Shown here: positions 31,851-38,286 of the stretch, piece after piece | How positions within the stretch are numbered: position 1 is the stretch's first letter | How the letters are laid out: every line of letters starts with the position of its first letter | IMG/VR virus record: IMGVR_UViG_3300050821_004394 | Location: 1-47,305 of that record | DNA length: 47,305 nucleotides | Strand: one strand, 5' to 3' | From: a virus | Notes under the pieces: generated by a model | The model's input: only the letters and a program-made list of their open reading frames with translations | The model's database searches: none | What the model was told of the DNA's origin: nothing | Made by a program: the position numbers and the translations under genes

Positions 31851-32075
31851 ATGGACGGATACACACTATTAGGAGCCTTAATATCGGGAGTTTGTCTCGC
31901 GATTGCTGAAAAAACGGAACTTATTTTACATGGATTTCTTCATATTGTTATGCCGCCAATCGTAATGCAATCATGTCAGGCATTCGCTTGGATTATGACT
32001 GGTGTTGCGGCATCGGTAACCGTTTTCAGTTGGTGGGAAAAACGTAAACATAAAAAGCAAAAGGAGGACAAATGA
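31851..32075 (+). CDS. Putative holin
   Basis: A 74-residue membrane protein. Two hydrophobic segments (about residues 4-18 and 44-62: LLGALISGVCLAIAEK and AFAWIMTGVAASVTVFSWW) surround a middle with charged residues and it ends in a strongly basic tail (EKRKHKKQKEDK). Small size, two spans and a basic tail are the usual holin signs. It overlaps the DUF5675 gene by 4 bp, the common holin-endolysin order. It would make inner-membrane holes at lysis time. Confidence 0.65.
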   Translation: MDGYTLLGALISGVCLAIAEKTELILHGFLHIVMPPIVMQSCQAFAWIMTGVAASVTVFSWWEKRKHKKQKEDK

Positions 32076-32560
32076 TTGCTTTCAAAACTCAAAGATACCA
32101 GTTGGGACATCCGCTTTATTCGGAAGCGTCACAAAGCCACCCGGATCCTAAAACCGGGATCATTCATCCGTTTCAAGCTTGTTTCGGGCAAATGATTGAT
32201 GCGGATGGTAATTACCTCTGGTACACAATGGAACGCCTCGATACCTTAATCGAAGAAGGTATTTATGAGTTTATGTTAATGTGGAGCGATGCGAACCAAT
32301 GCATCGTGCCGGTATTGATTGGAGTTCCCCACATGACCAAAATCGAGGTGCATCCGGTTAATTGGACATGGCAACTCGAGGGATGCACTGGGGTCGGGGA
32401 AGCGATCAATATAAATGTTCCCCAAATAAACCCAGGAACATCTCGGGCCGCATTCGACAAAATGATGAAAATGATCTGTGGGGACACTCCTCCAGCACAA
32501 ATGGTCGGAAAGGTACTCGGCACTTTTGCGTATGAAAAATATGTACCTCAAGCGGCTTAA
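32072..32560 (+). CDS. DUF5675-like protein, endolysin candidate
   Basis: A 162-residue protein that fits DUF5675: a strand region (WYTMERLDTLIEEGIYEFML), then VPVLIGVPHMTKIEVHPVNW and QLEGCTGVGEAIN. The His94-Pro and Cys105 in a GC-x-GVG context resemble the H...GC catalytic layout of L,D-transpeptidase folds, so peptidoglycan cleavage is possible (inference). It directly follows the holin candidate and no other lysozyme or amidase was found in the window, which makes it the best endolysin candidate. Confidence 0.6.
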   Translation: MIAFKTQRYQLGHPLYSEASQSHPDPKTGIIHPFQACFGQMIDADGNYLWYTMERLDTLIEEGIYEFMLMWSDANQCIVPVLIGVPHMTKIEVHPVNWTWQLEGCTGVGEAININVPQINPGTSRAAFDKMMKMICGDTPPAQMVGKVLGTFAYEKYVPQAA

Positions 32561-32570
32561 AAAAAATAAC

Positions 32571-32831
32571 ATGAAAAACTGGAAAACTACATTGTTCGGC
32601 CTTTTGGCTGCTGGTTGCGGACTTATGTCCCAGGTTACACCTCAATATTCCGGGATATTGGTTCCGGCGGCGGCGGCATTTACCGGGATATTGGGAATTG
32701 TTGCGAAGGATGGCAATGTAACCGGCGGCACAATTGCGGCAACTCCTGAAGCTTTATATCGCATTCATGATATAGAGCCGAAACAACCAAGTAAATTATC
32801 ACAAATCGTTGCTATTCTTTTAAACAAATGA
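32571..32831 (+). CDS. Small membrane protein in lysis cassette (86 aa)
   Basis: The start I chose (MKNWKTTLFGLLAAGCGLM) avoids an upstream-frame extension inside the DUF5675 gene. Two hydrophobic stretches (about 6-20 and 29-44: ILVPAAAAFTGILGIVAKDG) suggest two membrane spans, followed by a polar tail and a last hydrophobic stretch SQIVAILLNK. It resembles the small phage membrane proteins next to endolysins in Bacteroidota phages (antiholin or second holin). Overlaps the patatin gene by 4 bp. Confidence 0.55.
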   Translation: MKNWKTTLFGLLAAGCGLMSQVTPQYSGILVPAAAAFTGILGIVAKDGNVTGGTIAATPEALYRIHDIEPKQPSKLSQIVAILLNK

Positions 32832-33700
32832 TAAAGAATCTTGTTTTTAAGGGGGGGGGGGTTCTAGGTATAGCTTATGCCGGGGCTTTGCATGAATTAG
32901 AAGCCAACGGAACCATGGCATCGGTTGAAAGGGTTGCGGGAACGTCAGCGGGGGCGATTGCGGCCTGTTTGATTGCTCTCCGGTATAATGCTGCGGATGT
33001 GGCTGATATCGTTGGGAAAACCGATTTTAAGGCTTTTGAAGACGGGGAGAATCCCTTCCGGCTTCTAACCAAATACGGGCTATATGATGGCCAGGTGTTT
33101 TTGGATTGGATCCGGGAAAAGATCACGGCAAAGGTTTCGAAGCAAGATGCTACATTTTCCGATTTAAACCGGGCTGGATGTTTGGATTTGCACGTCTTTG
33201 CCACCGATCTGAACACCCAATCCCTAAAACGGTTTTCCTTCGCAGAAACTCCCGATACAATCGTTGCGGAGGCCATCCGGGCTTCCATGTCTATTCCCCT
33301 TTTCTTTCATGCGTGGCAATTCTCGAACTCGATCCCAGATAATCATATTTACATCGATGGGGGAGCGGTATATAATTATCCCCTTACAGCCTTCGATGCG
33401 GATGGGGATAATCTAGAAACCATTGGTTTCTTTCTGAATAGCAAATCCTCGTTTTGTGATTTCGGGTTCGATAGCCCGATTAAATATATCGTTCAGCTTG
33501 CCGAAACCGCCCTAAATAGCCAGAACATAAACCTGGAAGAGGATAAGGAAGAGCAAAGCCGGACGGTCATGATTGACTCCATGGGAATTTCTTCCACGGA
33601 TTTCGGACTGGATGTCCTTCAGAAAACGGCCCTTTTCGAATCGGGCCGGGAAGCAATTATCAATCATTTTAAGAATGTCTCCGAACCGCCACCCCAATAA
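32828..33700 (+). CDS. Patatin-like phospholipase
   Basis: Predicted acyl hydrolase (phospholipase A-type) of 290 residues. All parts of the catalytic site are present: the oxyanion-hole Gly-rich loop FKGGGVLGIAYAGALHELE (7-25), the nucleophile elbow VAGTSAGAIAA (Ser40), and the catalytic Asp in YIDGGAVYNYPL (Asp177). The C-terminal 100 residues are charged and helical. It is the last gene of the lysis block and is followed by a strong terminator. It could attack membrane phospholipid at lysis. The GGG loop is coded by an 11-G tract; ten Gs would give a stop at codon 12. Confidence 0.88.
   Translation: MIKNLVFKGGGVLGIAYAGALHELEANGTMASVERVAGTSAGAIAACLIALRYNAADVADIVGKTDFKAFEDGENPFRLLTKYGLYDGQVFLDWIREKITAKVSKQDATFSDLNRAGCLDLHVFATDLNTQSLKRFSFAETPDTIVAEAIRASMSIPLFFHAWQFSNSIPDNHIYIDGGAVYNYPLTAFDADGDNLETIGFFLNSKSSFCDFGFDSPIKYIVQLAETALNSQNINLEEDKEEQSRTVMIDSMGISSTDFGLDVLQKTALFESGREAIINHFKNVSEPPPQ
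32851..32861 (+). repeat. G11 homopolymer in the patatin active-site loop
   Basis: Eleven Gs read as AAG GGG GGG GGG GTT (KGGGV). One base fewer gives GGG TTC TAG, an immediate stop, and one more gives a frameshift. The present length is the in-frame (ON) state. Confidence 0.88.
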
Positions 33701-33735
33701 TTATCCTACCCTTTTAATGCAGTCTGGATCTACTA

Positions 33736-33767
33736 CCGCCTGGAATTGGTTCCCAGGCGGTTTTTTT
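33736..33767 (+). terminator. Strong intrinsic terminator after lysis cassette
   Basis: CCGCCTGG (33736-33743) and CCAGGCGG (33753-33760) form a perfect 8-bp GC-rich stem around a 9-base loop, followed by seven Ts. It ends the rightward late transcript after the patatin gene. Confidence 0.92.
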
Positions 33768-33828
33768 AATGCAACCACCAAAAAACTATGGTAACTATAT
33801 ACGACTTAATACCATAAACGCAAATAAA

Positions 33829-33913
33829 TATATTTGATTATCAACAAGTTGCGCATTTTAACTAAAAAAAGTGTAACCAAAGTGCTTTAGTTCAAGTATA
33901 AGTAGTATATTTG
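33829..33913 (+). promoter_or_regulatory. Two TATATTTG promoter boxes before early gene
   Basis: TATATTTG occurs at 33829-33836 and at 33906-33913, both rightward, 32-109 bp before the 33945 start. The second has TTTAG upstream at a plausible -33 distance. They lie just after the late terminator, so this is the likely start of a rightward early transcript. The 33701-33944 region holds this, the terminator and no gene. Confidence 0.55.
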
Positions 33914-33944
33914 AAGGTAATTTAAACCAAAAAAACCTCGCAAA

Positions 33945-34484
33945 ATGAAGACCTACAACGTAACAACGATTCTCAACTACAACAGCAACAACGGTGATGT
34001 AACTTGCAACACCGACTCTTTCGGAGGCCGGGATGTGGCCGAGTACACTTATGACTTGCTTCTTTCTCAGGAATGTAGCGAACACGGAATGGCTTGTGAA
34101 ATTGGCCTATGGGAAGTTGAAGAAGGACAAGAGCCTGAATTGCTTAAATCGGATTATCAGAAATCGGCTTTGCTTCCCAAAGATGGCGTGGTTGTTACAT
34201 TCGCTCACACAACTTATATGAACTACTGCTACACTATTCTCGATGTACAGAAAGTAGAAGTTGGACAGCGTTATGAATCATTGGCTGTAAGCGAAGATCA
34301 CACTAACCGCCCGTGGGATGCCGTTTACGATTCTATTGAAGAAATGGAAGCCGATTATAGAAAAGGCAACGGAATGCCATTTAACAAGACAAATAAAGGT
34401 CGTGTGATTGTTGAATCATTCCTTGCGGATAACGGCTTTGCCGATTATCAGGAAGTTGAAGAAGAATCAGACGATCAGGAATAA
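33945..34484 (+). CDS. Hypothetical acidic protein (179 aa)
   Basis: First gene after the two promoter boxes. The product is acidic, with a Cys-containing N-terminal half (YNVTTILNYNSNNGDVTCNT, then LLLSQECSEHGMACEIGLWE) and an Asp/Glu-rich C-terminal tail ending EVEEESDDQE. Acidic proteins at this early position may be DNA mimics or protein inhibitors, but there is no direct evidence. No family recognised. A hairpin and weak terminator follow. Confidence 0.65.
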   Translation: MKTYNVTTILNYNSNNGDVTCNTDSFGGRDVAEYTYDLLLSQECSEHGMACEIGLWEVEEGQEPELLKSDYQKSALLPKDGVVVTFAHTTYMNYCYTILDVQKVEVGQRYESLAVSEDHTNRPWDAVYDSIEEMEADYRKGNGMPFNKTNKGRVIVESFLADNGFADYQEVEEESDDQE

Positions 34485-34485
34485 T

Positions 34486-34547
34486 CTTGCACTTGCTCGC
34501 GAGGTGCGTGCAAGCGGACTGACCCCACCGTAACGGGGTTTATTTTT
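34486..34547 (+). terminator. Two hairpins between early gene and transposase
   Basis: First, CTTGCAC (34486-34492) and GTGCAAG (34508-34514) form a perfect 7-bp stem around a 15-base loop. Second, ACCCC (34522-34526) and GGGGT (34535-34539) form a 5-bp stem followed by a T-rich tail (TTTATTTTT). The second may be a weak terminator; the first could be an RNA structure or a transposon-end feature. Confidence 0.4.
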
Positions 34548-34560
34548 CAAACGAAATCAA

Positions 34561-35541
34561 ATGACAACCTTACATAAGTTCAGTAACTTACTTAACCTGC
34601 TCACCTACTTCAAGGATGAGCAGGTTTGCTTAGATTATTTAGAGCAAATCAGATGGAATGGCGAGTTGAAATGCGTGTACAATGATTGCGAAGGTGGTAA
34701 GATTCACCGATGCGCAAACCATCGGTATAAGTGTGCGACTTGTAAGCGCATATATTCTGTGAAAGTCGGCACTATCTTCGAGGGCAGCAAGTTGCCTTTA
34801 CAGAAATGGTATGCAGGTATATACCTGATAACCGCACACAAGAAAGGCATTTCGTCCTTGCAATTATCCCGTGATCTTTCCATAACTCAGAAGTCGGCAT
34901 GGTTCCTTTTACACCGCGTTCGCTTTTCACTTGGCTTAAATGCCGGATCAGAAAAGTTGAAGGGAATTGTTGAAGCCGATGAGACTTTCATCGGAGGTAA
35001 CGAAAAAAATAAGCACAAAAGCAAAAAGACAGAAGATAATCAGGGGCGATCTTTGAAAACAAAGTCAGCCGTTGCCGGGGTAATTGAACGAGGCGGTGAA
35101 CTTCGCGCAAAGCAAGTTGATAGCACTAAAGGCTATCATTTGAAACCTTTTGTTATTTCTCATACAGATTTCGGAAGCAAACTAATGACCGATGAATGGA
35201 TAGGCTACAAGGGCTTGTCAGCATTATACAAGCATTCGTTCGTCAAGCACAATGAAGGCGAGTACGTAACAGGCGATTGTCATACTAACGCAATGGAAGG
35301 CTTCTGGTCGCTCTTAAAGCGTGGAGTAAATGGAATCTATCATAGCGTTAGTAGTAAGCACTTACAGCGTTATGTAGATGAGTTCGTATTTCGCTATAAC
35401 ACACGTACAAATTCCGAAGCAGGCCGCTTCGACGCAATGTTAAATAACATTTCAGCCAGGCTAACTTACAACACACTTATAAATGCAGATAACAGAAATA
35501 ATAGACAAGTGGCATCTGAACAAGGCTCACTTGGCTTGTAA
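34561..35541 (+). CDS. IS1595-family (ISXO2-like) DDE transposase
   Basis: A 326-residue transposase. The N-terminal zinc ribbon has Cys at 38, 43, 58 and 61 (LKCVYNDC, YKCATCKR), then an HTH-like segment (LQLSRDLSITQKSAWFLLHR). The catalytic acidic residues are all present: Asp140 in GIVEADETFIGG, Asp211 in LMTDEWIGYKG and Glu246 in HTNAMEGFWSLLKRG. I could not find terminal inverted repeats on either side, and the gene is packed with its neighbour (59-bp overlap with the next gene). It may be a phage-owned gene rather than a free insertion sequence. Confidence 0.85.
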   Translation: MTTLHKFSNLLNLLTYFKDEQVCLDYLEQIRWNGELKCVYNDCEGGKIHRCANHRYKCATCKRIYSVKVGTIFEGSKLPLQKWYAGIYLITAHKKGISSLQLSRDLSITQKSAWFLLHRVRFSLGLNAGSEKLKGIVEADETFIGGNEKNKHKSKKTEDNQGRSLKTKSAVAGVIERGGELRAKQVDSTKGYHLKPFVISHTDFGSKLMTDEWIGYKGLSALYKHSFVKHNEGEYVTGDCHTNAMEGFWSLLKRGVNGIYHSVSSKHLQRYVDEFVFRYNTRTNSEAGRFDAMLNNISARLTYNTLINADNRNNRQVASEQGSLGL

Positions 35542-35713
35542 ATTGGAAATGACGAAAAGCACTTTCAGAAACAAATTACTTTCATCCTCATTCACAGAGG
35601 ATGAAATGATTTTGCTCCGTTGCGCTTTAATTGAACTAAGAAATGATTTGGAAGCGGTTGATGAAATAGACTTCGATACAGCAATGAGATTGATTGCTCA
35701 GAAAAAAGTTTGA
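35483..35713 (+). CDS. Small HTH-like protein (76 aa)
   Basis: Overlaps the end of the transposase by 59 bp in another frame. Sequence TEIIDKWHLNKAHLACKLEM, then TKSTFRNKLLSSSFTEDEMI and a helical tail. The LACKLEMTKSTFRNKL stretch looks like an XRE-type or phage-repressor-like HTH with a recognition helix. Family uncertain. The overlap indicates coupled expression with the transposase, so it may regulate it. Confidence 0.55.
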   Translation: MQITEIIDKWHLNKAHLACKLEMTKSTFRNKLLSSSFTEDEMILLRCALIELRNDLEAVDEIDFDTAMRLIAQKKV

Positions 35714-35716
35714 GGT

Positions 35717-35746
35717 CAAAAAACGGGCGTAACTGGAAATACGCCC
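35717..35746 (-). terminator. Intrinsic terminator for leftward repressor operon
   Basis: On the minus strand, GGGCGTA and TACGCCC form a perfect 7-bp stem around an 8-base loop and are followed by GTTTTTTG. This is placed right after the leftward gene ending at 35752. On the plus strand there is no T-run. Confidence 0.8.
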
Positions 35747-35751
35747 AACCT

Positions 35752-36021
35752 CTAAACTATAGGTATAATCTCATATATAGTTACCAAAACTATAATGGCT
35801 GCAATAATGGCTGCAATAACTTTTGCCTTTTGTTCCGCGCTTAGTTTCCCTTGCCGATTTGCTTCGGTTGCGCGCAAGATCTCTCCCCTTTCTTTAGGGT
35901 TAAATTGGCATCCGCAATTTAAGCAAGTAATAACGAGTCTGTTTTTTACTCCGGGGGGAAGTTTGTTTTTTTCAATATACCTTTTGAGCATTCGGCCCTC
36001 ATGTAGCATTGAATACCTCAT
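35752..36021 (-). CDS. Hypothetical tail-anchored membrane protein
   Basis: An 89-residue protein. The start overlaps the repressor stop by 4 bp (ATGA). A basic N-terminal half contains ITCLNCGCQFNPKERGEI, a CxxCxC cluster (about 33-38) that may bind zinc, and it ends with a strong hydrophobic segment (VIAAIIAAIIVLVTIYEIIP), i.e. a C-terminal membrane anchor. Together with the repressor it forms a leftward two-gene operon, so a lysogeny-linked role such as superinfection exclusion is possible (inference). Confidence 0.6.
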   Translation of the reverse strand: MRYSMLHEGRMLKRYIEKNKLPPGVKNRLVITCLNCGCQFNPKERGEILRATEANRQGKLSAEQKAKVIAAIIAAIIVLVTIYEIIPIV

Positions 36022-36377
36022 AAGGCTTTCCGTTTAAGAGTTTGCTTCTTATTCGGCATTAATTCTTTCTCTAATTGAGATACGCGCCTAAGTAAATAAT
36101 TAATCGTTTGCTTTTGTTCTGGATTCGTTTCAGGAATTGCGGGTTTTATCATTGCCCCTTCTCCCCTTATAAGCCATTCCATACTTACATCAGGAAATTC
36201 CGTGGCTATTTTTTCCAATAATTCACAGCTGGGTTTGCTTCCCCTGCCCCCTTCCCCTGTACTCACAATATGCCCCATCGAAACGTCTGAAGTCCTTACC
36301 CGCATTGCAAAAGATCGGATGTTAAGCCCCTTCTCTTTCATTAAAATCCTCAAACGTTCATTGATACTAACAATCAT
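36018..36377 (-). CDS. CI-like XRE repressor
   Basis: A 119-residue HTH regulator (NERLRILMKEKGLNIRSFAM with RVRTSDVSMGHIVSTGEG; the stretch EKIATEFPDVSMEWLIRGEG is the hallmark of Bacteroidota phage repressors: the W-L-x-x-G-E-G after the HTH). The C-terminal part is a charged helix for dimerisation (INYLLRRVSQLEKELMPNK). It is divergent from the early gene at 36477, with three CAATCAWTTG sites between, the first overlapping its own start codon, so it very likely represses the early promoter and itself. Confidence 0.85.
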   Translation of the reverse strand: MIVSINERLRILMKEKGLNIRSFAMRVRTSDVSMGHIVSTGEGGRGSKPSCELLEKIATEFPDVSMEWLIRGEGAMIKPAIPETNPEQKQTINYLLRRVSQLEKELMPNKKQTLKRKAL

Positions 36378-36423
36378 TTGTTAATAAATATGCAATCATT
36401 TGTTTGGACAATACAATCAATTG
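36371..36423. promoter_or_regulatory. Three operator half sites CAATCAWTTG
   Basis: CAATCATTTG at 36371-36380 and 36393-36402, and CAATCAATTG at 36414-36423. The starts are 22 and 21 bp apart, two turns of DNA, so they lie on one face. The first overlaps the repressor ATG; the other two lie before the rightward promoter box, the last overlapping the -33/-7 spacer. Confidence 0.7.
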
Positions 36424-36435
36424 AGTGTATATTTG
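36403..36435 (+). promoter_or_regulatory. Rightward early promoter
   Basis: TTTG at 36403-36406 and TATATTTG at 36428-36435, separated by 21 bp, a good match to the Bacteroidota -33/-7 pattern. It serves the rightward genes from 36477 onward and is covered by operators 2 and 3. Confidence 0.65.
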
Positions 36436-36462
36436 CCTTATAGTATTGCCCAGAACTCTTGC

Positions 36463-36493
36463 CAAATATACCTAGAATGAAGCTCAAAACCAA
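36463..36493 (-). promoter_or_regulatory. Leftward repressor promoter
   Basis: On the minus strand, TATATTTG (CAAATATA at 36463-36470) with TTG at 36493-36491, 20 bp upstream. It would start RNA near 36456 and read left across the rightward promoter toward the repressor ATG at 36377, so the two promoters face each other. The leader is about 80 nt. Confidence 0.55.
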
Positions 36494-36719
36494 GCAGAAA
36501 GCCGAAGTGGACCCAATTTTACGCCTACATAAGGCGAAATCGTTGATAATCAAAACAATATACCCGAGCAAATATTATGTTTCTTTTTTCTTGGTCTACT
36601 TTCCCGATTACAATACTCCAAAACAAATTCAACTCATTAACCTGGTCTGGAATTTCAAGCAAATAGACCTGGATGTTATTGATAAGCTCGAACGCTTACC
36701 CGATTTAATTAAGGCTTAA
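36477..36719 (+). CDS. Hypothetical early protein (80 aa)
   Basis: I start at the ATG at 36477, since an 18-bp longer reading would use TTG. The product (MKLKTKQKAEVDPILRLHKA, then LIIKTIYPSKYYVSFFLVYF) is basic then aromatic/hydrophobic. No family recognised. It is the first gene controlled by the early promoter, the position of Cro/early regulators, but no HTH is visible. Confidence 0.55.
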   Translation: MKLKTKQKAEVDPILRLHKAKSLIIKTIYPSKYYVSFFLVYFPDYNTPKQIQLINLVWNFKQIDLDVIDKLERLPDLIKA

Positions 36720-36737
36720 ACCAAAACCAGACGCAAA

Positions 36738-37007
36738 ATGGATCAGACAACAATTAAACTCCCCGGCGGGATAGTAACAGTTAGAATGCCACATTATCGC
36801 CAAGTGGAAAACGTGATCTTTTACAAGATCATTAGTGCCGATAAGGCTATTAAAGTGCTTAACCCAAAACATTCAGATATCCAAATGGGGAGAGAAGTAA
36901 TTAGCGCAGCGGCAGCATTCCATGAAGATTCGAAGCTTTCCTCTGAAGAGGCATTTAATAGCGCGCATTTCTACACCAACGTTCGAATGGAAAATCTTTT
37001 GAAATAA
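36738..37007 (+). CDS. Hypothetical protein (89 aa)
   Basis: ATG preceded by CCAGACGCAAA, the recurring leader. The sequence (TTIKLPGGIVTVRMPHYRQV, then SAAAAFHEDSKLSSEEAFNS) is a small alpha/beta-looking protein. No recognised domain. It ends on the first base of the next start. Confidence 0.55.
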   Translation: MDQTTIKLPGGIVTVRMPHYRQVENVIFYKIISADKAIKVLNPKHSDIQMGREVISAAAAFHEDSKLSSEEAFNSAHFYTNVRMENLLK

Positions 37008-37585
37008 TGAATCTTCCGCACGACACAAATATGGCTCTATACGATTATGATCGTTTCTGGATGGCGCAGCTTTCCGATAATCATTGCTGCGGATCTTGTA
37101 AACGGGATAAAAATAATTGCATATACATACCCCGGATGATTCAGTTTATATGTCCTGAGTGTATTACAAACGCAAAACTGTATCACTGGCAGCGTTTCTG
37201 CAAAACTGGAGAGTTGCTTCATTACCTTCTTAATCTAGTATTAACCCCATCCCAGGTTCAAATGATGCACTCTTCCAAAACAAAAAAGAAGATCGAGCGG
37301 AGAATATTTGATCTGCTTCCAAAACTAAACAGTATTTATTGGACAGGAAATTCGGGCGTTGTTTTAAGGAGCGCGCATAACATTGATATTCTTCCGGATT
37401 TTACCATTGATATTCAAAATCAAATTACGGAGTTATTCATGCTAAATCTTTTTGAAGTACATGGCCATAAGGCAGAATACAACCTAAAGGAAGGCACTTT
37501 AATAACGATAGATGTTCAGTTGTTAATGTGCGATCCTGAAAAGATTGCCAGCCATAAATACAGTAAAAGCAAACGTGGATTTTAA
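37007..37585 (+). CDS. Hypothetical zinc-binding protein (192 aa)
   Basis: A 192-residue protein with a Cys-rich N-terminal region (SDNHCCGSCKRDKNNCIYIP, then QFICPECI), six Cys in two clusters that could bind one or two zinc ions. The rest is helical and charged (SSKTKKKIERRIFDLLPKL), ending with IDVQLLMCDPEKIASHKYSK. No family recognised. Starts 1 bp inside the previous gene; an alternative start at 37031 (MALYDYD) is possible. Confidence 0.6.
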   Translation: MNLPHDTNMALYDYDRFWMAQLSDNHCCGSCKRDKNNCIYIPRMIQFICPECITNAKLYHWQRFCKTGELLHYLLNLVLTPSQVQMMHSSKTKKKIERRIFDLLPKLNSIYWTGNSGVVLRSAHNIDILPDFTIDIQNQITELFMLNLFEVHGHKAEYNLKEGTLITIDVQLLMCDPEKIASHKYSKSKRGF

Positions 37586-37811
37586 GGAAGGTTATCAATA
37601 TCAAGGATGGAGACGCTGGAGAGTATGGCGAGTGATATACAAAGGGCATTATTACGATATCGCTTTGAAGGGTTTTGGGAGTTATTGGGTACATATTTTC
37701 AATAAAAAGCCCGGAAAATATACGATCCCTCTTTTTGAAAAGAAGTGTGAAACATTAGAAGAGGCTAAGGAAGCCTGCGAAAAATTCCCGGTGCCGAATA
37801 TTCTTAAATAA
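37575..37811 (+). CDS. Hypothetical aromatic/basic protein (78 aa)
   Basis: No ATG is available near the start of the frame. The GTG at 37575 overlaps the upstream stop by 11 bp and gives a coherent protein (DFKEGYQYQGWRRWRVWRVI, then KGFGSYWVHIFNKKPGKYTI) rich in Trp, Tyr and Lys/Arg. A TTG at 37545 is an alternative. No known family. Confidence 0.45.
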   Translation: MDFKEGYQYQGWRRWRVWRVIYKGHYYDIALKGFGSYWVHIFNKKPGKYTIPLFEKKCETLEEAKEACEKFPVPNILK

Positions 37812-37845
37812 AGTTTTGGAAGGAACACGGCATAGGCGGGAATAC

Positions 37846-37910
37846 AGCAGCGGGGAAGGCAAGGAAAGCCATGGTTTAGGGATTTGAATGACCAATAATG
37901 CCCCGCTGCT
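37846..37910 (+). ncRNA. Candidate structured RNA or long-range hairpin
   Basis: AGCAGCGGGG (37846-37855) and CCCCGCTGCT (37901-37910) form a perfect 10-bp stem that closes a 45-nt loop, with a further small helix GGC/GCC (37858-37860 and 37868-37870) inside. It lies in a 125-bp gap without a gene, between 37811 and 37936. It may be a small RNA, a 5' leader element of the next gene, or a site for a DNA-binding protein. No family recognised. Confidence 0.4.
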
Positions 37911-37935
37911 TATTTAACCATTTAAAAACAACGTT

Positions 37936-38286
37936 ATGAAATTTAAGATCGGACAAAAAGTTGCTGCCAATCAGACCTCGCATAACGCACATGGGGTTGG
38001 AGTCAAAAAGGGGGAGATTTTCACCATTAAAGATATTTTCATTTGCCCTTCCTGCAAAAACGAATATTATAATGTAGGACTCCCGCGCACTTCAGGTGTT
38101 TTCGTTTGCGGTGTTTGTGGGGCTAATGAATCCGGGTTAACTAATGCTGTTGTTCATGAAAGCGTTCTCGATTCAATAGTTACTAAAAGAGAAGAAAAAA
38201 TCGAATACAAAACCCGAATCGTTGATGTTGAAATTGACAGAAGGCTCCATGTTGAGGCAAAAAAATATTTAGCCCTTTGCAATTAA
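37936..38286 (+). CDS. Hypothetical zinc-ribbon protein (116 aa)
   Basis: Contains IFICPSCKNEYYNV and GVFVCGVCGANESGL (about residues 33-65), a CxxC-x21-CxxC zinc ribbon flanked by SH3-like strands (KFKIGQKVAANQTSHNAHGV, GEIFTIKDI). The C-terminal 45 residues form a charged helix. This looks like a KOW/SH3-type small protein with a zinc ribbon, often seen in phage early regions; exact role unknown. Confidence 0.6.
   Translation: MKFKIGQKVAANQTSHNAHGVGVKKGEIFTIKDIFICPSCKNEYYNVGLPRTSGVFVCGVCGANESGLTNAVVHESVLDSIVTKREEKIEYKTRIVDVEIDRRLHVEAKKYLALCN

Noticed and set aside
34561-35541. Calling the transposase a complete insertion sequence
   Set aside because: No terminal inverted repeats or target duplications could be seen, so only the gene is reported.
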